Source: Clostridia bacterium (GTDB lineage: Bacteria; Bacillota; Clostridia; UBA1381). Taken from it: a stretch of DNA of 63,713 bases. Under the pieces are notes generated by a model, which worked only from the letters and a program-made list of their open reading frames with translations, did no database searches and was not told the origin of the DNA. A program made the position numbers and the translations under genes. Positions 27,796 through 37,707 of the stretch are shown piece after piece (position 1 is the stretch's first letter; every line of letters starts with the position of its first letter). Location of the stretch: contig JAFQJD010000027.1 of NCBI GenBank assembly GCA_017415105.1, positions 1 through 63,713 of the forward strand, in the 5' to 3' direction.

Positions 27796-28443
27796 TTATT
27801 CAAAAATTATGCCATACGGCATATTGTAATACTGCCTGATATACCACATACTCCATTCGCTTTCAGGTATTTCATTATCTGCAGTCAGATATTCCCACGA
27901 AGTGCAATTCTTATCCAATAAATCAAACCACATATCATTTATTCTGTAATACATCTTATTACCGCCGTCTGCAAGTGAGTTGATTATGTTTTCGCTTTCA
28001 TAATAAGGTGAATCCAAATCGTAGGCATCAACGCCGACAACAACTGCATTATTTGATATTTGATATACTGTAGCCGGTATCTGCGGTAATGTTCCGGTTG
28101 CTTTCAGTGTTGTAAACCCTTCAACACTTGAACCGATACGCAATTCATAATCCTCTCTCGCAAATTGTTCATCAATTGGAAATTCAAAGAAAAACACTCC
28201 GTTATTGCCTATCTTCTGCTGATTGATATACATTATGTCATTACCCTGTATATCTGTACCGGCATCCGCTCTTGTCATTAGTATTGTTACTTCATCATCC
28301 GCACTGTAGTTTTCGATAGTCCCCCAGACTTCAACCTGTCCGGTGTTCGTGATTGTAACCTCTTTTATTTCATCCGCCGCTCTGACACCTAACGGAATAC
28401 TCATTAACAAAGAAAATACTGCTAATGTAAATATTCTTCTCAT
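27796..28443 (-). CDS. Secreted Ig-like phage protein, unknown
   Basis: 215 residues with a signal peptide (MRRIFTLAVFSLLMSIPLGV, cleavage near RAADE). Beta-rich; VTILMTRADAGTDIQG resembles Ig-like strands of clostridial surface proteins, including the chromosomal secreted protein at 16274. Its position between fibre and holin is where phages keep lysis or host-altering cargo genes. A virion protein with a Sec signal would be unusual, so a lysogenic-conversion or envelope role is more plausible. Confidence 0.7.
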   Translation of the reverse strand: MRRIFTLAVFSLLMSIPLGVRAADEIKEVTITNTGQVEVWGTIENYSADDEVTILMTRADAGTDIQGNDIMYINQQKIGNNGVFFFEFPIDEQFAREDYELRIGSSVEGFTTLKATGTLPQIPATVYQISNNAVVVGVDAYDLDSPYYESENIINSLADGGNKMYYRINDMWFDLLDKNCTSWEYLTADNEIPESEWSMWYIRQYYNMPYGIIFE

Positions 28444-28823
28444 TATTCAAGCTCCTTTACATATTTTTCCTTTGCGTAAATCTTTATCCGGCCATCTGAT
28501 AAAAACTCTGCTACGCCTGCTTCTTCGCCCTTAACCGTACATTCAAGTGTCAAACGCTCCGGCTCATCAGCAAGCAACGGGTATACCACAAACTCACCGT
28601 TCGGCAATAACTCCTTATCCACATCAAAGTCATTGAATTTTAATGTGCATATATCCGGTGAGAATTCATCCGGCATATCTACCGTTATTACTGCCTTGTA
28701 CCTTTCTTTTTCGATGCTGTATGTACCATATAATTCTGTGCTGTTGTCTGCTGTCAGCACAGCACCTGTTGCAAGTGTACCCGCTATTGCTGCTGCAGCT
28801 ATTGTTTTATTCTTGATATTCAT
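28443..28823 (-). CDS. Exported small phage protein, unknown
   Basis: 126 residues with an N-terminal hydrophobic segment (AAAAIAGTLATGAVLTADNS) that may be a signal or anchor. The rest is beta-rich (YKAVITVDMPDEFSPDICTL). It overlaps the start of the next secreted gene by a base and is surely cotranslated with it. I do not recognise the family. Confidence 0.65.
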   Translation of the reverse strand: MNIKNKTIAAAAIAGTLATGAVLTADNSTELYGTYSIEKERYKAVITVDMPDEFSPDICTLKFNDFDVDKELLPNGEFVVYPLLADEPERLTLECTVKGEEAGVAEFLSDGRIKIYAKEKYVKELE

Positions 28824-28870
28824 AACTTATATCCTCCTCAATTCATTGCACTTTGTAAAATAATCTCTTG

Positions 28871-30355
28871 TTATTTCGGGAATTCCGCACCGATAACTCC
28901 GATATATGTGTGCACAGGACATACAATACTTATACCCGTATCACCGTCCACTGCATCAGCCTTTGTCTTTGTGTATGCCGTATATATGTTATACGGTTTA
29001 AGATTGGTCAAGCTCATATCCTGCGTGTATACAAGGTAGGTCATTCTTTCGCCCGTTATGCCATATTCTTCATGGTCTCTCGTGCTTCCCGTCCAAAGCA
29101 CAAGATGCTTTGCAGTAGCGGATAAAGTGTCGCTTTGACCCTTCGCATTAATCTCTAAACCCTCTCCGCTTGCTAATAATATCAGTGAGTTATCCGGTAT
29201 GTCGGTTAATGTTACCGCTCCGGTAGCACTGCTGTTCAGACGTCCGAAATGCACTCCCACCATCTTCTTTTGTATGTATTCAATTTCATTTTTTTCTGAA
29301 ATTCTTTCATAATCAGAAAAATTTACATACTTAACGCTTCCGTGTTCTGTAACATTCATCTTGCACCGCACTATTTCCTTATCGTTCTGAAAGAAACCTG
29401 CAGTAAGACCCGTCATTACACTGGCTACTGTCACAAAGCTTTCACATATAGGTATAATGTTTTCACTTAACGGACTGCCATCAGCATATATCTGCCAGCC
29501 CGTATATGCTCCGACTATAGGCAGGCTTGTTATTCTTATTTCCTCTGTAAGTCCGTCAAGAACTCTTTCTACAACAGCTTCTTGAAGTGCTCTGTATGCT
29601 TTGTCGGCTTTGGCGTCAACATCTATTTGAAGTTCTGCTATTGCCGTTTCATTCGCAATCGACCTTGAACTTGTATAATCCCATTCAGCGAACGAAGACT
29701 CTAATGATTCTAATTTGCCTTTTGCTTCTTGTGCTAAAACATCTGCACTTGCTGCGACACCTAAAGCATTATCTGCCTGAGCTTTTGCATCGTTAACACT
29801 AACCTTTAGCCACTCTATTTCCGCCTTTTGCTCGGCTGTGGTGTGGATTGCTTCATCAACACAGTGCAGGTTAAATCCGTCACTTGTTTCCTGTGCAATC
29901 ATATAAACAACAGGAATCATAGATAAGTCTGTCTTTTCTTCAGACGTAATATGAACATCTGCATTACTGCTATGAGCATCAAGGTGCTTCTGCACAGCTT
30001 CTGCAGTAGCTGTTGCTATAGCAGAGTTTGAGTATGCGTCTGATGCAGAGTGCCTTGCTGATATTGCTTCATTGATTGCATTTATCGCAACATCCTTTGC
30101 AACCTCGGCTGTATCCTTTGCAGTGTAGGCTATATCAGACGCATTTTCCGCCTCGCTTTTTGCCTGTCCGATTACTGTCTTCACTTCATCAGAAAGCTTT
30201 TCCGGTGTCACACTGCCGTCGGGGTGGTCGAGAACCGGTGCCGTTTTATGATTATTTACCTCGCGCTTAGCAAATGACGCCGCCCAGTTCTTTTGTAAAT
30301 TATCCGCACCGTTAGGTGTGCTATATCCTTCTGTGTTTATATTTATAGAATTCAT
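28871..30355 (-). CDS. Phage tail fibre / receptor-binding protein
   Basis: About 494 residues. The N-terminal part is a helical coiled coil rich in alanine (AKDTAEVAKDVAINAINEAI), and the second half is beta-rich, the layout of trimeric fibres. The N-terminal NSININTEGYSTPNG may be the virion anchor. ATG 30355 with GAGGTG upstream is preferred over a start four codons earlier. It lies between the repeat-bearing 468-residue protein and the exported genes. Confidence 0.75.
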   Translation of the reverse strand: MNSININTEGYSTPNGADNLQKNWAASFAKREVNNHKTAPVLDHPDGSVTPEKLSDEVKTVIGQAKSEAENASDIAYTAKDTAEVAKDVAINAINEAISARHSASDAYSNSAIATATAEAVQKHLDAHSSNADVHITSEEKTDLSMIPVVYMIAQETSDGFNLHCVDEAIHTTAEQKAEIEWLKVSVNDAKAQADNALGVAASADVLAQEAKGKLESLESSFAEWDYTSSRSIANETAIAELQIDVDAKADKAYRALQEAVVERVLDGLTEEIRITSLPIVGAYTGWQIYADGSPLSENIIPICESFVTVASVMTGLTAGFFQNDKEIVRCKMNVTEHGSVKYVNFSDYERISEKNEIEYIQKKMVGVHFGRLNSSATGAVTLTDIPDNSLILLASGEGLEINAKGQSDTLSATAKHLVLWTGSTRDHEEYGITGERMTYLVYTQDMSLTNLKPYNIYTAYTKTKADAVDGDTGISIVCPVHTYIGVIGAEFPK

Positions 30356-30363
30356 AACGCACC

Positions 30364-31770
30364 TCACTTATACGCATCAATAGAGCCTTTAATCTGTCCC
30401 AGAGCATTATGATATGCACTATCATAGGTATACTGATTCTCCGCAGTCCACGGCTTAATGGAATATGTACCGTCAGAATTACGATATTTGGAAAGTCCCG
30501 GGATATACGCCTCATCCTCAAGAGTAAACTCGCCACGTTCTGAAGCAACAGCCATTCTGTAATTAAACGCTGCCTGCTGGTTCGCAATATCAAGCGAGCC
30601 ATATTCATACGAATCTCTTAATAAGTTTCGTTCATAATCACGCCACGTCCATTCCTCATCACGGTTATCAAGCATAGCAGTACGTGAATCATTGTAGCTG
30701 TCACGGTTTGCCTGATACCTTTTATTATAAGCATCATTGGCAGCATAATATAAATCTGCGAACTGATTACGCAGTCTGTCCGTCTCACCGGAATATTCAT
30801 CGTATGCATTCTGTCGCCATTCCATTTCATCTTCCGAAAGTCTGCCAAGATAATTATCCTTTGCTGCCATTGCTTCCGAAAGAACAGCACCGGATGCACC
30901 AGTAACTGATGTATTATTTTCCTCAAGCACACGCCTGTAGGCATCATCTGCCAACTCCATCTGTTGTTCCTTATGCCTCTGCCAGGATTCATCAGTTTCA
31001 GGATTCCAGGAAAACTCTTTTCTGTTCAAAATCCGTGCAAGAGCCGCATCCTGCGGTGTGCCGTATTTTTTATTATGTTCCTCAAGAACACGCTGATTAC
31101 CTGTAATGCCGGAATTGTTTTCAAAACTGCCGATAAGCCTGTCCGCATCCGAACGTGTGATATACGCTGTGCCGTCCTTAACATATACAGGCTTTATTGC
31201 CTGTCCGCCTATAAGAACATTTTCACCGTCCCAGTCTACGATACCGCCGTAATTCTTTGATGTTGCATAATCTCTCGCCGCTACAAGATTGTTTCCTCTG
31301 TTTGCATACGCCTGACGCGCAATTGCATTTATCTCGTCCTCTGTCCCATATGTGGTACCGTCAACATTATACTGTGGCTTTGCAATCCTCTGACCGTCAA
31401 CAGTCACATATCCGTTATCCCATCCGACATCTGTTATGCCTCTGTCATTGAGTCCCTGCCTTATTCCCTGATAACCGTTATTCTTGAGCCAGTCAACAGC
31501 ACCGGCATTGTTAATGCTTTCAGGTGCGTAGGAAACTCCGTCCTCAACAGATGCAGGCTGAACTATCCCCTGCCCTTTATATGTAACACGGCTTCCGTCC
31601 CAGCCTATATCTGCATCATTAAATCCCATATTATTAAGTGCTTGCCGTGATGCCTGATTTCCTACGCTGTTAGTTTTCGGTACTTTTACAGACTCTGCCT
31701 GTACAACATTCGGTGTAGCTGGTGCCTGATTGTCATACGTTTTATTAACTCCGTTTCCAATAGTTACCAT
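30364..31770 (-). CDS. Phage virion-associated protein with triplicate N-terminal repeats
   Basis: 468 residues. The first 200 contain three repeats of about 55 residues with the pattern (A/I)R..L...G..D..WD...V...GQ.I..P..V.DG..Y. The second half is helical and rich in D, N, R and Y (DAYNKRYQANRDSYNDSRTA), suggesting an elongated coiled structure. It is downstream of the large terminase and upstream of the fibre, so a tail-needle, tail-tip or ejection role is likely, but the family is not recognised. Confidence 0.7.
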   Translation of the reverse strand: MVTIGNGVNKTYDNQAPATPNVVQAESVKVPKTNSVGNQASRQALNNMGFNDADIGWDGSRVTYKGQGIVQPASVEDGVSYAPESINNAGAVDWLKNNGYQGIRQGLNDRGITDVGWDNGYVTVDGQRIAKPQYNVDGTTYGTEDEINAIARQAYANRGNNLVAARDYATSKNYGGIVDWDGENVLIGGQAIKPVYVKDGTAYITRSDADRLIGSFENNSGITGNQRVLEEHNKKYGTPQDAALARILNRKEFSWNPETDESWQRHKEQQMELADDAYRRVLEENNTSVTGASGAVLSEAMAAKDNYLGRLSEDEMEWRQNAYDEYSGETDRLRNQFADLYYAANDAYNKRYQANRDSYNDSRTAMLDNRDEEWTWRDYERNLLRDSYEYGSLDIANQQAAFNYRMAVASERGEFTLEDEAYIPGLSKYRNSDGTYSIKPWTAENQYTYDSAYHNALGQIKGSIDAYK

Positions 31771-31784
31771 ATACTCACTCCTTC

Positions 31785-33188
31785 CTACGCAAGCGGATTA
31801 AATTCTGCCTGCGGTTTTTTAATATTTTTCTGCGGTGCAATAGGATTTTCCATAAAGAAATATCGCATTGCATCATAATCGTGATCCTCTTGTGAGGTGT
31901 TTACATCCTCAACATTCTTTGTATCATACACAAGGTTAGGTATAGTTCTTATAAAGTGATTGCAGTTTTTAAACACGTATGCTCTCGGACGTCCGAGCTC
32001 ATCAAATGCAAAACGGTAATGACATTGCATTTTTCCTGAAAGCCGGGCGTGCTTGCCTTTGTTAAAGAAGACGCCGTTCTTTTCCATAATATCAGCAATA
32101 ACACCTTCACGGCCGTGTGACTCATCCCATATAGCAGGGTCAGCAATACCGTAGATATTATTACCCTTCTCAAGCTCATCCTCTATCTTGCGTATTTTCT
32201 GTGCAACAATATCAGGATTCTCTTTTACTCCAACATTCGGTGAATCTTCTTCGCATCCGTAAAGCTGCCTGTACAGATATGCTCTGCCCTCATAATCGAC
32301 AGCCCACCACTGCACAGCATACGGTTTAGAAAATCCCCAGTCAAAACTGCGGTACCGTCTCCAGCCTGAGGGAATATCAAACGGCTCAATAACATGAGTG
32401 TCAAGCTTCGTATTGTATCCGTCAGGATTGTTACGCCACTCTGTAAACACCTGACCGTCGTAGCTGTTCCAGTCACCGTAAAGTAATGCTTTCCTCTTTG
32501 CATCAGGAAGTGTCGCAAGGTTCGCAAGATATCCGGGGTCATTGTCAAGCAGTGCTTTATTATCAAACACTGACGAAGGTATAAACACCCTTGTCCTTTC
32601 AACCTCTATTTCCTTGCCTGCATTGTCTTTAACCTTTGCTTTTACCTTATACGGAACACCCGGCGGTGATGCTGTTACAAAACGGTCCTTTACCCAGCCG
32701 TGACCTATACCGCCGGGGTTGGCAGTTGCACGTATATACACTCGCAAACCCTCACCGTCGGCACGGTTTCGGGATATCATATATTCATATTCCTCAAGTG
32801 TAAAATGAGTAAGCTCATCAAACGCTATATATGAATATGAAAGTCCCTGATAGTTAAGATAACTCAACTGATTCGGCATAGAACCAAAATATATTTTTGC
32901 TCCGCTCGGGAACTGCCAGTAATGCTCAGAGCCGTTATATTTCGCATCAGGATATGCTCCGTTATACATACGTTTGGATTTTATTATAAGCTCACGGCAC
33001 TGCGGATAAGTCTTTCTTAATATCAACGCTCTGTAGTTCGGATTATCTACCTGACGCAGAGCTTCCGCCACAATTGCATCACTCTTTCCGCCGCCGGCAG
33101 CTCCGCCGTATAACGCCTCATCTTCGGGACGGCACATGAAATCCTTTTGCTTCGGTTGCGGTTTCCATATTATATTTACATCACTCAA
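31785..33188 (-). CDS. Terminase large subunit
   Basis: A 467-residue motor and nuclease that packages phage DNA through the portal. Walker A YGGAAGGGKSDAI is near residue 30, Walker B YIAFDEL near 120, and the C-terminal RNase H-like nuclease shows aspartates in FDWGFSKPYA, YGIADPA and DHDYDAMRY. The start is TTG overlapping the upstream stop (TTGA) with GAGGTG eight bases before it; no closer ATG exists. It lies far from the small subunit, which is unusual. Confidence 0.93.
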   Translation of the reverse strand: MSDVNIIWKPQPKQKDFMCRPEDEALYGGAAGGGKSDAIVAEALRQVDNPNYRALILRKTYPQCRELIIKSKRMYNGAYPDAKYNGSEHYWQFPSGAKIYFGSMPNQLSYLNYQGLSYSYIAFDELTHFTLEEYEYMISRNRADGEGLRVYIRATANPGGIGHGWVKDRFVTASPPGVPYKVKAKVKDNAGKEIEVERTRVFIPSSVFDNKALLDNDPGYLANLATLPDAKRKALLYGDWNSYDGQVFTEWRNNPDGYNTKLDTHVIEPFDIPSGWRRYRSFDWGFSKPYAVQWWAVDYEGRAYLYRQLYGCEEDSPNVGVKENPDIVAQKIRKIEDELEKGNNIYGIADPAIWDESHGREGVIADIMEKNGVFFNKGKHARLSGKMQCHYRFAFDELGRPRAYVFKNCNHFIRTIPNLVYDTKNVEDVNTSQEDHDYDAMRYFFMENPIAPQKNIKKPQAEFNPLA

Positions 33189-33478
33189 GACGTTTTCACC
33201 TCAAGAACACCGTTTTCAAACTTTATATAGTTTGTATCATTGCCGACAAAGAAATAATCAGACGAAATATTAACCGTACCGCCACGCACACTACAGCTGT
33301 CAAGATTTATATTGCCTGTAATTTTTTCAGCCGAAACAGATGAAATCTGCTCGTTATCAATACGCCCGAACATTCCTTTAAGCTTACGGTGCAATATAGA
33401 GCACCAGATATGTATTGCCGGAATATCGCGGGAATATTTACCTGTAAGCTTTGGCGGTGTATTTACATCAAATCTCAT
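33185..33478 (-). CDS. Small phage structural protein, unknown
   Basis: About 97 residues, MRFDVNTPPKLTGKYSRDIP, with a C-terminal beta segment (SCSVRGGTVNISSDYFFVGN). GGAG is seven bases before ATG 33478. It is coupled to the tail hub upstream and the large terminase downstream, so probably a short-tail or head-completion component. Confidence 0.65.
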   Translation of the reverse strand: MRFDVNTPPKLTGKYSRDIPAIHIWCSILHRKLKGMFGRIDNEQISSVSAEKITGNINLDSCSVRGGTVNISSDYFFVGNDTNYIKFENGVLEVKTS

Positions 33479-33489
33479 TGAATCACTCC

Positions 33490-35487
33490 TCAATATGTCA
33501 GAAACTTATTCTCTGTGCTTTTCTCTGTAGTCGCTCTCACGCCTGCACTGTTCTTATAATCACGGCCGCCGAATGTCTTATGTGTTTCTATTTCATAGAA
33601 CACTACATTTCCATGTCCCTTTATGCGATACTGATAATTAGAACACATATTCATTCTTATAGGACATCTGAATATCTGCATACCTGTGTCCGTATATGTT
33701 GCGTGCGTTTTAAAAGCTTCATCATCAGCACGTGTTTCAACCTTAAACTCTGCACCCTCGCCCATTTCACAGCGTATCCAAAGCTCTGTAAGACCTTTTT
33801 CATCAAGGGTATTGTCGTGGATTTTTACAGATGTAAAGCTCCAGTCAACAGTTTCTGATACATCACTCTCACCGTCACACTCATATATTATAATCTTATC
33901 TGCAATATACCATTTACCTTTAAATGCAAAGTATCCGGTAACATTCATATCATCAAGTATATGCCATATATTATACTGCATATTGTATGTAAGAAGCTCA
34001 CGCTTTCCGTTATCTGCACGAACCGCACACGCATAATACACATTGTCGTTATAACCGGCAACAGCTGATACATACTTTGTATCGAGCCGTGAAGAGAATA
34101 GCTGTGGTATATTTCCCGACCATATATAAAATCCGTTATATGACAAGAATAATACACCGGATGGAGTTACAGCTATCGACTTCGGGTCAACACATCCTAT
34201 ACCCTGTATCACATATGAATAATAATTTGTGGGACTGTCACCTGCAATTATGGTTATTGATGATTCCTTGAACACAATTAAGTCATTACCGTATTCGCAC
34301 ATACCTGTAACAGTGCCGGCAGTATCAGACGGAATACGAACAGCAAAGCCTTTTACTATATCCTCTGACGAAAACGAAAACAACTCTGTTGCTGATGAGC
34401 CGTATATCTGATTACCGGATGGCGCACTTCCCCATATTCTGCCATTATGTATGGTTATATTATCAAGCACACGTGTACGCTTTTTTATAGTTATGCCACA
34501 ACAGTAAAATCCAGAAGCTGACAGGTCTTTGAATTCCACAACGTCACCATTCTTATTTCTTAAATCGAAGCTTATTCTGCACCTTGCAGTTCCTGTGCCG
34601 TTAACAGTAGAATAACTAAATGCTGTTACCTTTGCAGTACAAATTGCATGCTTATCCACTGTTTCAAGGGATGTTATATTATCCGTATCCACAGTATTAT
34701 TCCTCTCCGCTCCTACACCGGGCTGTGGTGTGATCGCTTTAAAATACGAAGAGCTTGATGTTGAACAATAAAACATCTGACCGCCGTTATCTATGCCATG
34801 TGTCGGAAATCCTTCAATAGTAACCTCGTCACCAATATCAAAAAACCCATCAAACAGATTGTTATCAGCAGACCACGCATAAGATCCATTTGAATCTATT
34901 ACCCTGTAATCCTTATATCTCAAAAAACAATCAGAACACTTTATCACTGTCCCGTCTGGCTTTGTTACAACATAGCTGTTTACAGGACCACTGTCATTCA
35001 TTATGATCTCAATATAATCACCTTTGGTGGTTACTATAAGGTCACGCATCACAGTGCCGCCCTCTTCAAACTCGTCCGTGTCAATGTTATAATAATACAT
35101 CAAAGACGTTTTGTTGACAGAGTTATAGCCGTTTATAATATATACATTACCCTTTTGCTTAATGTCCCACTTCCATTCAGGTGAGAGTGTAAACTTTTCA
35201 GACTTAAGAGTTCCGTTATAATAGAATCCGCCGCCAGATATTCCGGTAAAGCCGGTTATACTCTCAACGTTCGTTGAATCGGGTGCTATAACTGCATTGA
35301 TTTCATCAGGAGCTTTGCACACATACCTCCTCGGTTTTCTCGGAGTTGCACACGGATATTCACGAGCCGACATATTCATCATATCAGAGAACTCGCCTTT
35401 TGATGTTCTGCGTGTTCTGTTAAGACCGTAGAAATTATACGTTGATGTTTTCGTCGGGTCATAATTAGCATATTGTCCGAAATACAT
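33490..35487 (-). CDS. Short-tail hub / DNA stabilisation protein (beta-propeller-like)
   Basis: 665 residues of beta-rich sequence with repeated blade-like segments (DLIVFKESSITIIAGDSPTN, VLFLSYNGFYIWSG, NDNVYYACAVRADNGKRELL). This resembles the packaged-DNA stabilisation/tail-hub proteins of P22-like podoviruses, which plug the portal. It follows the portal gene directly (stop and start overlap). The exact family is inferred. Confidence 0.65.
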   Translation of the reverse strand: MYFGQYANYDPTKTSTYNFYGLNRTRRTSKGEFSDMMNMSAREYPCATPRKPRRYVCKAPDEINAVIAPDSTNVESITGFTGISGGGFYYNGTLKSEKFTLSPEWKWDIKQKGNVYIINGYNSVNKTSLMYYYNIDTDEFEEGGTVMRDLIVTTKGDYIEIIMNDSGPVNSYVVTKPDGTVIKCSDCFLRYKDYRVIDSNGSYAWSADNNLFDGFFDIGDEVTIEGFPTHGIDNGGQMFYCSTSSSSYFKAITPQPGVGAERNNTVDTDNITSLETVDKHAICTAKVTAFSYSTVNGTGTARCRISFDLRNKNGDVVEFKDLSASGFYCCGITIKKRTRVLDNITIHNGRIWGSAPSGNQIYGSSATELFSFSSEDIVKGFAVRIPSDTAGTVTGMCEYGNDLIVFKESSITIIAGDSPTNYYSYVIQGIGCVDPKSIAVTPSGVLFLSYNGFYIWSGNIPQLFSSRLDTKYVSAVAGYNDNVYYACAVRADNGKRELLTYNMQYNIWHILDDMNVTGYFAFKGKWYIADKIIIYECDGESDVSETVDWSFTSVKIHDNTLDEKGLTELWIRCEMGEGAEFKVETRADDEAFKTHATYTDTGMQIFRCPIRMNMCSNYQYRIKGHGNVVFYEIETHKTFGGRDYKNSAGVRATTEKSTENKFLTY

Positions 35488-37283
35488 TATAAGCCTCCCA
35501 TCAAATCAATCGGCACAAGCTCCTCTTCCGGTATTGGGTTCTGCTGCATCATTTCAGAATGATTTAGTTCCGGCATACCGCCGCCGTCCAAAGGTACAGG
35601 TACAAGTTCTTCCTCAGGCATTGCTCCGCCGCCAACCTCAACGGGAACAAGCTCCTCTTCCGCCGCCATAGGTGTACCGGGTGTAGGAGTTGGTGCCGTC
35701 TGTGCGTTATTCTGTTTAAACAGCTCCTGCAAATCAGAAAGTATTTTATCTTTACCGTCAATATTCATATGCTTAAGAACTATCTGCGCAACCTGATTCA
35801 TCTGCGGATTAAACAGTCCCTGCTGCCACAAAGCAAGAAGTGTGCTGTTCTGTGCTTCTCTTGTGAACGGATTCTCTTTCTGTGCAACAACATCTATATC
35901 AAACAACAGCGGTTTCCATTCTAATTCGCCCTGAGCACCAAGCCCGCTTTTCATAAGCAGGTCGTTACTGAATCTGATAAACGTCTTTTTTCCGTATTCG
36001 TCAGTGCTTCGTATTACACGCTCATCATTATAGAACTGCCGTATAAGCTCAATCGCCATAACAATAATACAACGGTATGCCTCATACGAATCGTCCATCA
36101 TAGACCGTGCACGTTTCTCACCAGACTGTTGCAAAAGGTTTATTGCAGTACCGCTCACCACACCGCCCGATGCGTCACCCTGCTGGAAGTCACGGTTTGC
36201 CACAAGCTCCTTGAGCTCGTCCTTTTTGCTTTCACGGTATGTTATATAGTTAGCGTTAACCGCTGTACCGCTGATGGGAAGAATTGCACCGACATCACCC
36301 TCATAATGAACAATACCATGTGCCATATCAAGAAACTCTTTTTCATCAATACCGCCGTTTTTTTTGCTGAAATATCTGACATTCGATGTTTGCATCAGGT
36401 TCTTGGTTATGGCATTATCCATTTTATCAATCTGAATCTGCGTAGTCTTTCCTACATCAAGCATTCCAAAACCGAACGGCGAATGTTCACAAGGATAAAG
36501 TACATCAAATACCACAGGATAAAGACCGTGGTCGTACAACCCGTTCTCATATCCCATACTGTCCTCTGTTGCATATATGACAGTATCATTGCAGAGCTTC
36601 ATCATGTGCAACTTACCGTCAGGCTTTTTATAATAGCAGTCAAGAACAATGCTACGGTCCTTAAGGTCACAGCTCTCAGTTATTGTTTCTATCTTTGCAT
36701 CACCTGTAAACAATCCTGAAAATTCAGGATACGCACGTTTTAAGATATCGTTATCAACCGCCTGTGATATGAAAAGGAAATTACTGTCCTGTATATCACG
36801 AAGATGCATATCCACAAACACATCAAATATATCAATACTCTTAATATCAATATCTCCGCTGATGTCGTTATAGAATACGCCGTAAATAGCTGTGCCGTAT
36901 TTGAGCTTATTCCTTGTATTGTTTTTATAAATCTTTTTAAAACCTATATGGTCAAGCTCACACTCAATAAGCTTTGAAAGCGTTTCTGCGGTCGCTGTGC
37001 CGTCAGGGTCACGTTCAATAATATTAGGTGACGGATAGTTCTCTGATGAGGTTGCACAGGCATTCTCGATTGCAGAGAACAACAACGGCGTTGAGCAGTC
37101 CATTTCTTTTTTTAAATTCTCTGTATTCCGCTCATAAAATTCACGGTAGAATTTATCATTGTCACGGACACGTGTTATAAAGCTTGCCTTATCACTCTCG
37201 TACTTTCGAAATGCCGACAGTGCTTCACTCTTGAACGCATCAGTTATTGCACTCTCGTGCACATATGTAATAGTATTCTCCAT
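35487..37283 (-). CDS. Portal protein
   Basis: 598 residues. It forms the dodecameric ring through which DNA enters and leaves. N-terminal DKFYREFYERNTENLKKEMD, the charged core and the QIQIDKMDNAITKN helix match podovirus portals. The C-terminal 60 residues carry three copies of an EEELVPV motif separated by glycine- and proline-rich linkers, possibly the internal barrel or a tail exposed to the hub. Adjacent to tail hub and capsid genes. Confidence 0.88.
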   Translation of the reverse strand: MENTITYVHESAITDAFKSEALSAFRKYESDKASFITRVRDNDKFYREFYERNTENLKKEMDCSTPLLFSAIENACATSSENYPSPNIIERDPDGTATAETLSKLIECELDHIGFKKIYKNNTRNKLKYGTAIYGVFYNDISGDIDIKSIDIFDVFVDMHLRDIQDSNFLFISQAVDNDILKRAYPEFSGLFTGDAKIETITESCDLKDRSIVLDCYYKKPDGKLHMMKLCNDTVIYATEDSMGYENGLYDHGLYPVVFDVLYPCEHSPFGFGMLDVGKTTQIQIDKMDNAITKNLMQTSNVRYFSKKNGGIDEKEFLDMAHGIVHYEGDVGAILPISGTAVNANYITYRESKKDELKELVANRDFQQGDASGGVVSGTAINLLQQSGEKRARSMMDDSYEAYRCIIVMAIELIRQFYNDERVIRSTDEYGKKTFIRFSNDLLMKSGLGAQGELEWKPLLFDIDVVAQKENPFTREAQNSTLLALWQQGLFNPQMNQVAQIVLKHMNIDGKDKILSDLQELFKQNNAQTAPTPTPGTPMAAEEELVPVEVGGGAMPEEELVPVPLDGGGMPELNHSEMMQQNPIPEEELVPIDLMGGL

Positions 37284-37288
37284 AGCCT

Positions 37289-37540
37289 TTATAACTCGGC
37301 AATAGATGCCTTGCCGCTCTTATACGTTGCCGCCTCAACTGCCCTTTGGATTTTGGCACGCTGTTTCATTGACTGATTTATAACATCCGCAACATTCTTC
37401 GGAACTGTTATTGGTGTATCATACTGTATCTGATATATCTTACCGTTTACTGATACCGTAGTTTCGGTATCGCCCACTGACTCCTTCGGATGCGGTATCA
37501 TTATAGTTACCATTTCTGTTTTCTTTTTAGCCTTTGCCAT
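37289..37540 (-). CDS. Small phage protein between capsid and portal
   Basis: 83 residues, lysine-rich start (MAKAKKKTEMVTIMIPHP) and a C-terminal helix (NVADVINQSMKQRAKIQRAV). ATG 37540 has GGAAG eight bases upstream. Its position suggests a head-decoration, neck or assembly factor. No family recognised. Confidence 0.65.
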   Translation of the reverse strand: MAKAKKKTEMVTIMIPHPKESVGDTETTVSVNGKIYQIQYDTPITVPKNVADVINQSMKQRAKIQRAVEAATYKSGKASIAEL

Positions 37541-37593
37541 TTTAATTACTTCCTTTCCCTGCATTCAAGGTACAAAACATTATGCAATCAATT

Positions 37594-37688
37594 CAAAATG
37601 CACAGCATTTTGTTCCATACCTATTCACTTTTCACTCTTAACTTTTCACTCCTTCTTTAACTACCCTGCGGCAGTACACCGCAGGGTA
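37594..37688 (-). other. Hairpins after the capsid gene
   Basis: Two stems in the 167-base gap downstream of the major capsid gene: TACCCTGCGG / CCGCAGGGTA around 37662-37688 and CAAAATGC / GCATTTTG at 37594-37612. Neither has a strong U-tract. They may protect the abundant capsid mRNA 3' end or cause partial termination before portal. Degenerate TTCACT runs lie between them. Confidence 0.5.
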
Positions 37689-37707
37689 ATTCAAAGGGTT
37701 GGATTAA

